DNA from: JAFGUF01 sp040883315
GTDB taxonomy: Bacteria; Bacillota; Clostridia; Christensenellales; UMGS416
Length of the DNA stretch: 64,000 nucleotides
Assembly (NCBI GenBank): GCA_040883315.1
Contig: JBFLKU010000015.1
Location: 1-64,000, forward strand
Direction of reading: 5' to 3'
The position numbers were made by a program, and so were the translations under genes. Below are positions 16,650 through 25,612 of this stretch, in pieces (positions within the stretch are counted from its first letter, which is position 1; each line of letters begins with the position of its first letter). The notes below the pieces were generated by a model. That model was not told where the DNA came from, ran no database searches, and saw nothing but the letters and a program-made list of their open reading frames with translations.

Positions 16650-18164
16650 ATGGAACAACAAATTGTTATATTGCCGGGTACGCCTGATGATGAAAACAGA
16701 GAATATTTACCAGAGATAATTAAGACGACAGATACTGTAGTAAACGAGAATGGCAACAATTCGCAGGTGTATCCTGAAAGATTGAAAGAATACAAAGAAG
16801 CACTGGCAGATGACATGGAGGACATATGGTATGAATATGTGCCTGCCAGCTATGATGAAAATAAAAAGACGCCATTGGTGATAGGGATGCACGGCGGATT
16901 GATGACCGGCTGGGGACAGGCTATTTATACATCATGGACGATGATGGCAGATAGGGATGGATTCATCTGTATTTTTCCAAATGCCAATAAGCGCCGCCTA
17001 TGGACCGTGGAATGCAAGCCAGAGGAGTGCGACCCCAAGACACTGGAAACAAAGCCTGATGCATTTTTATTTAATCAGTTCCCAGAAAAGATAGAAGATA
17101 ATCATGACATAAAATTCGTTCTTGCATTAATTGAACTGATGAAAGAAAAATATAATATTGATGCAGGAAGAATATTCATGCAGGGCATGTCTCTAGGCAA
17201 TATGATGACTGGTCAGTTCAGCAGATATTTTGGAAATATATTAGCTGGTGCTGCAGGTGCAGGCGGTCCATCGGATTTGCACTTAATTTTCGACGATGAT
17301 GGAAAAATAAACAATAGAGCAGGGCATTTGGCAATATGGCAGTCCAGACCGGAGCTAAACGGATTGCCGCCGGGAAAATGGTTTGATGAATATAGGGTGA
17401 ATACATACAACAGACTATACTGGATGAGACTAAATGGATGTGAATTCGTGCCGCAAATAAGTATTAAGGGTGAATACAATTACGCATTTTATAAAGGCAA
17501 AAAAGCAGACCTTGTGTATTTAGACATCAAAAATAGGGATCACGGACAAACCCTTGATGATGCAGCTTTGGTGTGGGATTATTTCTTTTCGGGTGTTAAA
17601 AGACATGAAGATGGAACAATAACCTGCACAGAAACAATTGAAGAAAGAAAGGGAGATGAATTCTCTATATCTGTTGCTGATGGATGCAAAAAAGCGTGGC
17701 TAAACAATAGCATTGTGGAAATGTCATCGCCCGCTATCAAGTGGCAGAAGCTGAAATACCACGGACTAGACGGGGGACAAAAGGTGAGGGGTGAGTATTT
17801 ATGTGTACCATTGTCTTTTATTGCAGATATATTTGGAGCGGAATACGAAAAAAGCGATGACACACTCTCAGCAGTACTGAAGCTGAAAGACGGCAGAAGG
17901 CTTCAATTTGCCAGAGGAAGCATAGGATGCGTAGTGGATAATTCTATTCGCAGTATGTACTGTGAAGCACTGCACAGGAATGATGAATTGCATATATCGA
18001 TTGAATGGTTCTGCTCTGCAATGTATGACCTTCATGTTTCATCATACGAAGGAGTGACATATGTAACAGATCACTTCTCAATTCTTTCTATGAATATGGC
18101 GGATTTAATACGCGATCTATTAAACGACAGACCAGTACCGGAAGATTACGATTCTTGGATTTAA
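16650..18164 (+). CDS. Polyhydroxybutyrate-depolymerase-like esterase with C-terminal copper-amine-oxidase-N-like domain (copy 1)
   Basis: Two parts are visible in 504 aa. Residues about 60-330 form an alpha/beta hydrolase of the PHB depolymerase/LpqC type, with MHGGLMTGWGQAIYTSW, the nucleophile Ser181 in QGMSLGN and His298 in NRDHGQ. Residues about 340-495 resemble the Cu_amine_oxidN1 (stalk) domain, with KAWLNNS, YLCVPLSFIADIFGAEY and GRRLQFARGSIGCVV. Such stalk domains are usually on secreted proteins, yet no signal peptide is present. Two paralogues lie at 20478 and 21998. The start has GAGGAAAGGAT upstream. Function as a cytosolic acyl esterase is inferred. Confidence 0.8.
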   Translation: MEQQIVILPGTPDDENREYLPEIIKTTDTVVNENGNNSQVYPERLKEYKEALADDMEDIWYEYVPASYDENKKTPLVIGMHGGLMTGWGQAIYTSWTMMADRDGFICIFPNANKRRLWTVECKPEECDPKTLETKPDAFLFNQFPEKIEDNHDIKFVLALIELMKEKYNIDAGRIFMQGMSLGNMMTGQFSRYFGNILAGAAGAGGPSDLHLIFDDDGKINNRAGHLAIWQSRPELNGLPPGKWFDEYRVNTYNRLYWMRLNGCEFVPQISIKGEYNYAFYKGKKADLVYLDIKNRDHGQTLDDAALVWDYFFSGVKRHEDGTITCTETIEERKGDEFSISVADGCKKAWLNNSIVEMSSPAIKWQKLKYHGLDGGQKVRGEYLCVPLSFIADIFGAEYEKSDDTLSAVLKLKDGRRLQFARGSIGCVVDNSIRSMYCEALHRNDELHISIEWFCSAMYDLHVSSYEGVTYVTDHFSILSMNMADLIRDLLNDRPVPEDYDSWI

Positions 18165-18178
18165 TAAAGGAGGATAAT

Positions 18179-19300
18179 ATGGCTAAAAAAATATCAGAAA
18201 TAACAGCATATACTTTTGTAGGGGACTTTGGACAGACTGTAGAAAGATTCGAGCTGAAGCTAGCTGGCACAGCAGACAAAGTTGAAGCGTCGGATTTCAG
18301 AATTATTGGAGGAAGGAAAGACATAAGTGGGAAAGTGCTTTCAGAGGGCATCACTAGTGTAGAAGCGAACGGAAAAACTTTGGTTTTGAATTTGGATCCA
18401 TTTGTGTATTTTGACGACTTTGCTATTGAAGGTGAAAACAACGCTTCTGATTATGGATTCAAAAAAGCGGATGTAACAAATGTTGTTACCAAAATTGCAG
18501 ATGATTTTGAATACTGCAATGAAAACGGAGTGAACTATAGGCTGTATAAACCAGAAGTAAATGGCCCTCGTCCATTGGTTTTGTTTTTGCATGGCGGAGG
18601 AGAATGCGGAACAGACAACAATATGCAGATGACAGGCACGATGGGAGCTGCAAATTTGGCTGAAAGATGGCCTGACATGTACATTATGGCACCACAAGCA
18701 CCGGATAATGGGATATCCCTTGAAGAAATGCTATCTAAATATTTCAAAAACGGTATAATGGGCAAGGTGGTGATTGGCGGACCGACTCAAACCACCAAAG
18801 GAAGCCGCGGCTGGAATAGAGAATATGTTGCTAATGTCTGCGGAATTATCAGAAAGATGATAGCTGATGGATTGGTAGATGGCAGAAGAGTATATGTGAC
18901 TGGAATGAGCATGGGCGGAGCGGGAGTAATTCACACGCTTTCTGCAGATGCAAATCTTTTTGCAGCTGCAGCACCTATGTGCCCTAGCATGAACGGAGAA
19001 ACATATGCAATGCTATGCAAGCTGCCAAATGTGCCTACGTGGATAAGTGCTGCATATATAGACCATCAACCAGGAAGACATGCATATCTGCACAGAGCAA
19101 TCGAGCAACTGAGACTGACAGAAGGCAGAGATGTAAGGCTGACGCTTTTCACTCCCGAAGAGCTGGAGGAGTACGGAATAGGCTGCCATCCTGAATTGAC
19201 AGAAAAGCAGATATATAGCGAAAATCACAACTGCTGGACATTAACTTTACATAATGAACACTGCATTCTAGACTGGCTGATTTCAAATGAGAAAAATTAG
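18179..19300 (+). CDS. Alpha/beta hydrolase with N-terminal extension (PHB depolymerase/esterase type)
   Basis: The start at 18179 follows AAAGGAGG and is preferred over an in-frame ATG at 18155 inside the previous gene. The product has 373 aa. An N-terminal beta-rich domain (about 1-105) precedes the hydrolase: LVLFLHGGGECGTDNN (oxyanion region, about 134) and Ser244 in TGMSMGGAG. A candidate His is in ENHNCWT or NEHCILDWL near the end. The layout resembles predicted peptidases/esterases with an N-terminal Ig-like domain. There is no signal peptide. It follows the copy-1 PHB-type esterase by 14 bases and is probably in the same operon. Confidence 0.78.
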   Translation: MAKKISEITAYTFVGDFGQTVERFELKLAGTADKVEASDFRIIGGRKDISGKVLSEGITSVEANGKTLVLNLDPFVYFDDFAIEGENNASDYGFKKADVTNVVTKIADDFEYCNENGVNYRLYKPEVNGPRPLVLFLHGGGECGTDNNMQMTGTMGAANLAERWPDMYIMAPQAPDNGISLEEMLSKYFKNGIMGKVVIGGPTQTTKGSRGWNREYVANVCGIIRKMIADGLVDGRRVYVTGMSMGGAGVIHTLSADANLFAAAAPMCPSMNGETYAMLCKLPNVPTWISAAYIDHQPGRHAYLHRAIEQLRLTEGRDVRLTLFTPEELEEYGIGCHPELTEKQIYSENHNCWTLTLHNEHCILDWLISNEKN

Positions 19301-19311
19301 AACAACATTGC

Positions 19312-19351
19312 TTGACAATGATTAACATCTTGTGTTACTTTTCTTTATATA
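19312..19351 (+). promoter_or_regulatory. Possible promoter/operator of the LacI-type regulator
   Basis: TTGACA at 19312-19317 lies within an inverted repeat CATTG-CTTGA-CAATG (19306-19320). The -10 is poor. Autoregulation is possible but unproven. Confidence 0.35.
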
Positions 19352-19373
19352 GACATAAGCGAGGAGACGAAAT

Positions 19374-20363
19374 ATGGCCACGATAGTAGACGTTGCTGAA
19401 CGTGCCGGAGTATCTATTGCTACGGTATCTAGGATAATGAACAATAGAGGACCGATTAGCGACAAGACAAGAAAAAAAGTATATAAAGCAATGAAGGAGC
19501 TGGACTATAAACCAAATGAAATAGCCAGAGCCCTTCAGAAAAAGAAGAGTCAGATTATCGGGCTAATTGTTCCTGTGATAGATTACGCTTTTTTCAGCAG
19601 GCTTACAGATGCAATTGAAGAAACGTGCCAGCAGAACGGATATAAACTGATGCTATGCAAATCAGGTGCAGACGAAGCGATGGAAAAAGAAATGGTATCT
19701 ATGCTGCAGGGAAACAAAGTGGACGGAATATTGCTGTGCAGCAGGCTTGGTGATGCATCGATTTACACTGAGTTTAGTTTACCTATTATAAGTATTGACA
19801 GAGAAATAGAAAAAATTCCATCTGTCACTTCTGATAATTACAATGGCGGAATGATGGCTGCAAAGGTATTAATAGATGCAGGCTGTAAAAACATTCTTCT
19901 CTTTGGCGGAGATGTGCCAGAATATATGCCGATGCATTTAAGAAACAACGGGTTCTATGACGAGTGCAAAAAAAATGGAGTGGAATATATTGAATATACT
20001 TTGAACAGTGAAGAGGATTTAAGAGAGGAAGTGCCTGCAGACTTTGTAGATTTGCTAAAGAAAAATCCGCAGATAGATGGAGTTTTTGTGAATGGAGATT
20101 TGATTGCGGCACGTTTATTTCATGTTCTTGAAAAGGCAGGCATTGATGTATTGAAAGATTTGCCTGCGGTTGGATTTGACGGAATGGAGATTTCAGAGAT
20201 AATAAATTTGACTACTATAGAGCAGCCGATATGGGAAATAGGCGAGTGTGCAGTTGACCTGCTTCTGAAAAAGATTGAAGGTAAAATGGTGCCTGAAAGA
20301 TCTATTCTTCCGGTAAAGCTTATAGAAAGAAAGAGCACATTATTTAAAACAAACAAACAATAA
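19374..20363 (+). CDS. LacI-family transcriptional repressor
   Basis: This 329-aa regulator has the LacI helix-turn-helix and hinge (1-60: TIVDVAERAGVSIATVSRIM, then YKPNEIARALQKKKS). A periplasmic-binding-protein-like effector domain follows (about 62-325, GLIVPVIDYAFFSRL to GFDGMEISEIINLTT). It lies inside the esterase cluster. Six similar 17-bp sites with the AAACGTTT core typical of LacI-family operators lie nearby, several over promoters of esterase and phosphorylase genes. Repression relieved by a sugar or sugar ester from the pathway is the natural inference. Confidence 0.9.
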   Translation: MATIVDVAERAGVSIATVSRIMNNRGPISDKTRKKVYKAMKELDYKPNEIARALQKKKSQIIGLIVPVIDYAFFSRLTDAIEETCQQNGYKLMLCKSGADEAMEKEMVSMLQGNKVDGILLCSRLGDASIYTEFSLPIISIDREIEKIPSVTSDNYNGGMMAAKVLIDAGCKNILLFGGDVPEYMPMHLRNNGFYDECKKNGVEYIEYTLNSEEDLREEVPADFVDLLKKNPQIDGVFVNGDLIAARLFHVLEKAGIDVLKDLPAVGFDGMEISEIINLTTIEQPIWEIGECAVDLLLKKIEGKMVPERSILPVKLIERKSTLFKTNKQ

Positions 20364-20414
20364 AATATATACCACAGAGGAATATATTCATCTGTGGATT
20401 TTTATTCGAGACAA

Positions 20415-20431
20415 ATGTAAACGTTTAATAT
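20415..20431. promoter_or_regulatory. LacI-type operator-like site 4
   Basis: ATGTAAACGTTTAATAT is identical to site 5 at 28617. It stands 47 bases before the esterase start at 20478. TAGAAT at 20440-20445 may be the -10. Confidence 0.6.
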
Positions 20432-20477
20432 TTACATTATAGAATAGAAAATGAATATGTAAGGAGAGAATAATACA

Positions 20478-21959
20478 ATGAAAAAAAGGATAATATTATT
20501 GCCGGGAGAGCCAAATGATGATAATCGCGTCTATCTGCCAGAGGAGATAAAAGGCAGTGAAATGGTGGTGAATGAAAACGGAAACAACTCGCATATATAT
20601 CCAAAGCTTTTGAAAGAACAAAAAGGTGTGGTTGTGGACGATGGATTAGAAGACATATGGTATGAATATGTACCTCAAAGCTATGACCCGTCTAAAAAAA
20701 CACCGCTTGTATTGTCTATGCACGGTGGGCTGATGACAGGCTGGGGACAGGCGATTTATACTTCATGGACACACGTAGCAGACAGAGAAGGGTTCATAGT
20801 AGTCTTTCCCAATGCTCATTCCAGAAGGTTTTGGACTATAGAGTGCGAAAAAGACAAAATTGAGATGCTTACAAAGGAAAATGACATAGGAGTATATTTG
20901 CATCCGTTTCCAGAGGATATAAAAGAAAACCATGATGCCAATCTAGCGCTAGGCTTAATTGAACTGATGAAGGAAAAGTATAATATTGACGAGGGCAGAG
21001 TATATATGCAGGGTATGTCTCTTGGCAACGCAATGACATCTATGATGGCAAGATATTATTCCAGCAAATTTGCAGGAATGGCTGGCTCTGCTGGTCCGTC
21101 AAGTATCGGACTAATGTTTAGTGAGGACGGCACGCCAAACCACCATAGCCTGCCTGTGGCTGCGTGGCAATCCAGAATGGAGCTGGATGCCCCACCTCCG
21201 GGAAGCGACGATGATATTCAGGATGTAGTAGCTGCAAACAGAGAGTATTGGCTGATTATAAATGAATGCGATAGCTTGCCGGAAATAAAAATAGTAGGCG
21301 AGAGTAACTTTGCATTCTATAAGGGAAAGAAGGCAGACTATGCATTTCGTGATGTGAAAAATCGTGACCACGGACAGCCATTTGACGATGCTGAAGTAGC
21401 ATGGGACTATCTTTTTTCAGGAGTAAGACGAAACGACAAAGGCGAAATCGAACACTTTGAAACGGTAGAGAAAAGAGAGGGAGACGCTTTCAACATAGCT
21501 GTGTCTATAGGCAGTGAAAAAGTTTGGATAAACAACGCAGTAAAGCAAATGAAAGGCAAGGCATTTAATTGGCAGAAGCTTAAATACCATGGACTGAATG
21601 GTGACCAAATAGTCAGGGGAGAGTATGCGATGGTTCCGATATCCTTCCTAACAGAGGTATTTGATGCTGCTGCTATAGTATCAAAAGATGGAGGCAGCGT
21701 AGAGCTATTTTTGAAGGATGGCAGGGAAGTGCAGTTTGCCAGAGGATGTATTGGTGCTGTGGTGGACAACAAGATTACATCTATGCTGTGCGAGGCTGTG
21801 CAGCGAGATGGAGAACTGTATGTATCGCTGGAATGGTTCTGCAGATATCTCTTTAACTACACAGTAACATCTTGTGATGACGTAACATATGTTACAGACC
21901 ATTATGCTGTGCTTTCAAAGAACATGGCAAGACTTATAAAAGACATTTTAGCAAAATAA
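20478..21959 (+). CDS. PHB-depolymerase-like esterase with C-terminal copper-amine-oxidase-N-like domain (copy 2)
   Basis: This is a paralogue (493 aa) of the 16650 product with the same layout. The opening shares LPGEPNDDNRVYLPEEIKGS-type sequence, then come MHGGLMTGWGQAIYTSW, Ser in YMQGMSLGNAM and His in NRDHGQPFDDAEVAWDY. The stalk-like C-terminus has KVWINNAVKQM and YAMVPISFLTEVF. No signal peptide is visible: the start MKKRIILLPG is charged, then hydrophobic only briefly. It is the first gene after site 4, with TAAGGAGAG upstream. It is separated by 38 bases from copy 3. Confidence 0.8.
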   Translation: MKKRIILLPGEPNDDNRVYLPEEIKGSEMVVNENGNNSHIYPKLLKEQKGVVVDDGLEDIWYEYVPQSYDPSKKTPLVLSMHGGLMTGWGQAIYTSWTHVADREGFIVVFPNAHSRRFWTIECEKDKIEMLTKENDIGVYLHPFPEDIKENHDANLALGLIELMKEKYNIDEGRVYMQGMSLGNAMTSMMARYYSSKFAGMAGSAGPSSIGLMFSEDGTPNHHSLPVAAWQSRMELDAPPPGSDDDIQDVVAANREYWLIINECDSLPEIKIVGESNFAFYKGKKADYAFRDVKNRDHGQPFDDAEVAWDYLFSGVRRNDKGEIEHFETVEKREGDAFNIAVSIGSEKVWINNAVKQMKGKAFNWQKLKYHGLNGDQIVRGEYAMVPISFLTEVFDAAAIVSKDGGSVELFLKDGREVQFARGCIGAVVDNKITSMLCEAVQRDGELYVSLEWFCRYLFNYTVTSCDDVTYVTDHYAVLSKNMARLIKDILAK

Positions 21960-21997
21960 ACAAGTAGTAGTGAATTGACCAAAAGGAGAAAGGATAA

Positions 21998-23470
21998 ATG
22001 AACAAGATAAAAATATTGCCAGGTGAGCCGAATGACGACAACCGAGACTATCTTCCGCAAGCCATAAAAGGGAGCCGAATGGTGGTGAATGAGAACGGAA
22101 ACAATTCGCAGGTATATCCGGAAAGGCTAAGCGAAAACACAGGAGTATTGACAGACGATTTAATAGACACGTGGTATGAATATGTGCCGGAAAGCTATGA
22201 CCCGTCGGAAAAAGCACCTCTGGTTTTGTCTATGCACGGCGGACTAATGAGCGGATGGGGTCAGGCTATATACACTTCATGGACTTTGTTAGCAGACAGA
22301 GAGGGATTTATATGTGCATTTTTGAACGCCAGCCAAAACGCCATGTGGACCATAGAGTGTGATATGGATAGTATTGAGGAGATAACACAAAGCAAAAACG
22401 GAGCACCTGCATTGAATTTTCCTGAAGGAAGCGTTGAAGATTTTCATGATGTAAAGGCTACAATGGCATTGGTTGAGCTGATGAAGGAAAAATATAATAT
22501 CGACGAGAGCAGGATATATATTCAGGGCATGTCTATGGGCAACTGCATGGAAGACCAAGTGGCTAGATATCATGGAGATGTTTTCGCAGCTTCCGCAGGG
22601 AGCGGATGTCCGACGAACTGCAAATTGCTATTTAAGGATGATGGCAGTATTATAAACAAGGGTGGGCCATTGGACGTATGGCATTCAAGGCTGCAATTTG
22701 ATAAAACGCCTTATCACTACAATATGGACGACAGAGAAGTGATACTTGGGAACATAGACTATTGGAAAAAACTGAACGGCTGCCGTGACATACCGCAGAT
22801 AAAAATTGCTGGCGAGAAAAACTTTATTTTCTATAAAGGCGATAAAGCGAATGTTACGATGATGGATGTGCACAATAGAGACCACGGACAGACCTTTGAT
22901 GATGCTGAAATGGTATGGGACTACATGTTTTCAGGAGTGAATAGAGAGGGCGGACAAATAGTACATACACCACCTTTGATTGAAAACAAAGGAGATAGCT
23001 TTGCAATAGCCATAGCCGAAGGATGCAGCAAGGCATGGGTAAAAAATAAAATAGTTGACATTGGTGCAGAAGTCTTTACATGGAACAAGCTGAAATACCA
23101 CGGACTCAATGGTGATGCAATTATAAGAGGGCAGTATCTAAGCGCTCCTATAGAGTTTATTGCAGATACTTTCGGAGCACAATATAGTGAATCTGATGGA
23201 GGGCTATCAGCAGAGATAACACTAGAAGACGGCAGAAGGATGCAGTTCGCCAGAGGATGCATAGGCTGTGTTGCAGAAAACAGGGTGGAGAGCATGCTGT
23301 GCGAGGCTGTTATGAATGGTGACAAGCTGTGCATTTCGCTGGAATGGTTCTGTAGTTTCGTGTATAATATGCACGTATCAGAATTTGATGGAGTACTTTA
23401 TGCCACAGACCATTATTCAAAGGTGTCGAGGTATACTGCATGGGTTCTGCAGGATTTGTTGAGAGAATGA
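21998..23470 (+). CDS. PHB-depolymerase-like esterase with C-terminal copper-amine-oxidase-N-like domain (copy 3)
   Basis: This is the third paralogue (490 aa), with the same two-part layout as the copies at 16650 and 20478. The nucleophile is in IQGMSMGNCMEDQ and the His in NRDHGQTFDDAEMVWDY. The C-terminal domain has KAWVKNKIVDIG and YLSAPIEFIADTFGAQY. It differs from copies 1 and 2 in the segment after the elbow (DQVARYHGDVFAASAGSGCP). It may therefore accept a different acyl or sugar part. The start follows AAAAGGAGAAAGGAT. It is in an operon with copy 2 and the downstream serine hydrolase. Confidence 0.8.
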   Translation: MNKIKILPGEPNDDNRDYLPQAIKGSRMVVNENGNNSQVYPERLSENTGVLTDDLIDTWYEYVPESYDPSEKAPLVLSMHGGLMSGWGQAIYTSWTLLADREGFICAFLNASQNAMWTIECDMDSIEEITQSKNGAPALNFPEGSVEDFHDVKATMALVELMKEKYNIDESRIYIQGMSMGNCMEDQVARYHGDVFAASAGSGCPTNCKLLFKDDGSIINKGGPLDVWHSRLQFDKTPYHYNMDDREVILGNIDYWKKLNGCRDIPQIKIAGEKNFIFYKGDKANVTMMDVHNRDHGQTFDDAEMVWDYMFSGVNREGGQIVHTPPLIENKGDSFAIAIAEGCSKAWVKNKIVDIGAEVFTWNKLKYHGLNGDAIIRGQYLSAPIEFIADTFGAQYSESDGGLSAEITLEDGRRMQFARGCIGCVAENRVESMLCEAVMNGDKLCISLEWFCSFVYNMHVSEFDGVLYATDHYSKVSRYTAWVLQDLLRE

Positions 23471-23488
23471 ATTTAGGAGGAAACTAAA

Positions 23489-24661
23489 TTGAATTTTGAA
23501 AAATTAAAGGAGTATCTTGATTCGCTAGAGAGCGAATTTGGGATACATGGTGTGGACTGCAAGGTAACCAAGGGAAATGAAACTGTATTTAGGCATATGG
23601 CAGGTCATTCGGATTATGATGGCAAAGTAGGGGTGTCTGACAACGATTTGTATTATATTTATTCTGCCACCAAGGTCATCACTATGGTCAGTGTGATGCA
23701 ACTGGTGGAGCAGGGCAAAATAGCACTGGAAGACGAAGTATCCAAATATCTTCCCGAATATAGTCAAATGGATGTAGTGGAAGATTTTGCTGTTGGAGAA
23801 TGGCCGTTTGAGTGGCCAAAGCCAGAAGACAAAACCCATAAAGCCAAAAATACAATAAGAATAATTGACTTGATGACCATGACATCAGGGCTTTCGTATG
23901 ATACAGAATCATATGCTATAGAAGAACTGAAAAGAAAGACCAACAATAAGGCGACCACTAGAGAAACCGTGGCTGCAATTGCTGAAATGCCGCTTATCTG
24001 CGAGCCAAGAACACGCTGGGCATATAATCTGGGACATGATGTATTGGCAGGAGTAGTAGAGGTGGTATCAGGTGAAAAATATGGAGACCATTTAAGAAAG
24101 CATATATTTGAACCATTGGGCATAAAGGAAATGTATTTTCATCTGAATGACGCACAAAAAGCTAGACTTTCTGCACAATATGTATCCGATTTTGAAACAA
24201 AAGAGATAGTACCTGTTGAAAACACAAATAGATTTAAGCTGACAGAGAACTATGAAAGCGGCGGTGCAGGGCTGGCGTGCACTGTGGATGCCTACAGTAC
24301 TTTCATCCAAGCCATAAGCAACAATGGAGTTGGGGTTAATGGAAACAGAATTATAAGCAAGGAATCTATAGACCGTATCAGAGAGAACTTTTTGCATGGT
24401 CAGATGCTTGAAGACTTTATGAAATCAGGAAAAAAAGGCTACGGATACGGACTGGGAGTGCGTACACTGATTGACAACAGTGAATCAAAAAGTCCAATAG
24501 GAGAATTTGGCTGGGACGGGGCTGCTGGTGCATATGTTTTGATTGACCCCATCAATAATATAAGCATATATTATGCACAGCAGGTGCTTGGATGCCTTAG
24601 TGCGTATTATACTATACATCCTAAAATAAGAGACTTGACATATGAAGCACTAGGTATATAA
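23489..24661 (+). CDS. Class C beta-lactamase-fold serine hydrolase (TTG start)
   Basis: This 390-aa member of the beta-lactamase/esterase EstB family has the nucleophile motif S59-A-T-K62 in YIYSATKVITM, the tyrosine motif near 179 (WAYNLGHD) and a late GYGLGVRT-GEFGWDGAAG segment in the KTG position. Without a signal peptide it is more likely a cytosolic esterase or transacylase than a cell-wall enzyme. The start codon is TTG 23489, placed 8 bases after a perfect AGGAGG. No ATG fits better. It closes the operon that starts at 20478. Confidence 0.82.
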   Translation: MNFEKLKEYLDSLESEFGIHGVDCKVTKGNETVFRHMAGHSDYDGKVGVSDNDLYYIYSATKVITMVSVMQLVEQGKIALEDEVSKYLPEYSQMDVVEDFAVGEWPFEWPKPEDKTHKAKNTIRIIDLMTMTSGLSYDTESYAIEELKRKTNNKATTRETVAAIAEMPLICEPRTRWAYNLGHDVLAGVVEVVSGEKYGDHLRKHIFEPLGIKEMYFHLNDAQKARLSAQYVSDFETKEIVPVENTNRFKLTENYESGGAGLACTVDAYSTFIQAISNNGVGVNGNRIISKESIDRIRENFLHGQMLEDFMKSGKKGYGYGLGVRTLIDNSESKSPIGEFGWDGAAGAYVLIDPINNISIYYAQQVLGCLSAYYTIHPKIRDLTYEALGI

Positions 24662-24678
24662 AGAAATATATTTATCGA

Positions 24679-24720
24679 AAAAACATGCATTGTGAAAATT
24701 TCACTCTGCATGTTTTTATT
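24679..24720. terminator. Bidirectional terminator between convergent units
   Basis: AAACATGCA (24681-24689) and TGCATGTTT (24707-24715) form the outer stem and GTGAAA/TTTCAC the inner one. T runs follow on both strands. Confidence 0.85.
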
Positions 24721-24744
24721 TTATAACAGTATTTGTATATGATG

Positions 24745-25581
24745 CTAGAAGGGATTTCCGCCTTCATCATCCAGTCCAAAGAATTTCAGAGCCTCCTGTA
24801 TAGCCAAATCCCAGAAACGCCACTCGTGCTTATAGCCATCTACCTCATACCATTTTGCATCTAATCCAATCTCTTTAGCATGAGCTTGGAATTCCAGGTA
24901 TGCGTCATATAACAGTATATCTTGCTTGCCGCATGCAAACATCAATTTAGGCAGTTTGCCTGTTGGAGCAAGTTGATTTATTATTTCCCACACGTTTTCG
25001 TTGGAGTTTAAAAATGCCTCTATTCCGCCTGCGTTTGCAAGAACGTTTTTCATTCGTGGCTCATTGGAATTTAGAAGAGGGAAGCTATGGTCAGGGCCTA
25101 TTTCTGACATATCCATTGGAGCGGCAGACAAGACAGCTGCGGCTGCGAATTTATCCGGGTGGTTTGCAGCATACTTTATAGTTCCTCGCCCTCCCATAGA
25201 AAGACCTGCGATAAAGTTATCTTCTCTTTTGCTTGAAACAGGAAGCCAGCCATATATTAGCGGCATCAATTCCTCTGTCAGGTAGTCGAACATGCTGAAT
25301 CCCATCATAGAGCTATCCCAGTTCGAATAATTGGAATTCAGTGCAGACGGCATTACAACAACTAGGTTTTTTTCTGTCGCATAAAGCTCTATGTTTGTTT
25401 TGCGCACCCAATCCGTATTGTCGCCGAATGTACCGTGAAGCAGCCATAGAACTTTGTATTTTCTGTCGCTTAGATAAAATTCAGCAGGTGTAATATCTCT
25501 GGGTTTGTCAGGAAGAATCACGGAAATTTGGTGATTAGATTTTAAATACTCGCTTTCAAAATTATATACAAGTAAAGACAT
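24745..25581 (-). CDS. Cytosolic esterase (PF00756-like, S-formylglutathione-hydrolase type)
   Basis: This 278-aa alpha/beta hydrolase has WLLHGTFGDNTDWVRKTNIE (oxyanion region), Ser128 in AGLSMGGRG, a likely Asp in ACGKQDILLYD and His in DGYKHEWRFWD. There is no signal peptide. It is the last gene of a minus-strand unit after the sialate-esterase-like and sucrose-phosphorylase-like genes, 31 bases after the former. The start has GGAAAGGAAC upstream. It is related to the esterase at 45968 more than to the GFSMGGYG pair. Confidence 0.85.
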   Translation of the reverse strand: MSLLVYNFESEYLKSNHQISVILPDKPRDITPAEFYLSDRKYKVLWLLHGTFGDNTDWVRKTNIELYATEKNLVVVMPSALNSNYSNWDSSMMGFSMFDYLTEELMPLIYGWLPVSSKREDNFIAGLSMGGRGTIKYAANHPDKFAAAAVLSAAPMDMSEIGPDHSFPLLNSNEPRMKNVLANAGGIEAFLNSNENVWEIINQLAPTGKLPKLMFACGKQDILLYDAYLEFQAHAKEIGLDAKWYEVDGYKHEWRFWDLAIQEALKFFGLDDEGGNPF

Positions 25582-25612
25582 TTTGTTGTTCCTTTCCTAC
25601 GTTGTGTATTCA

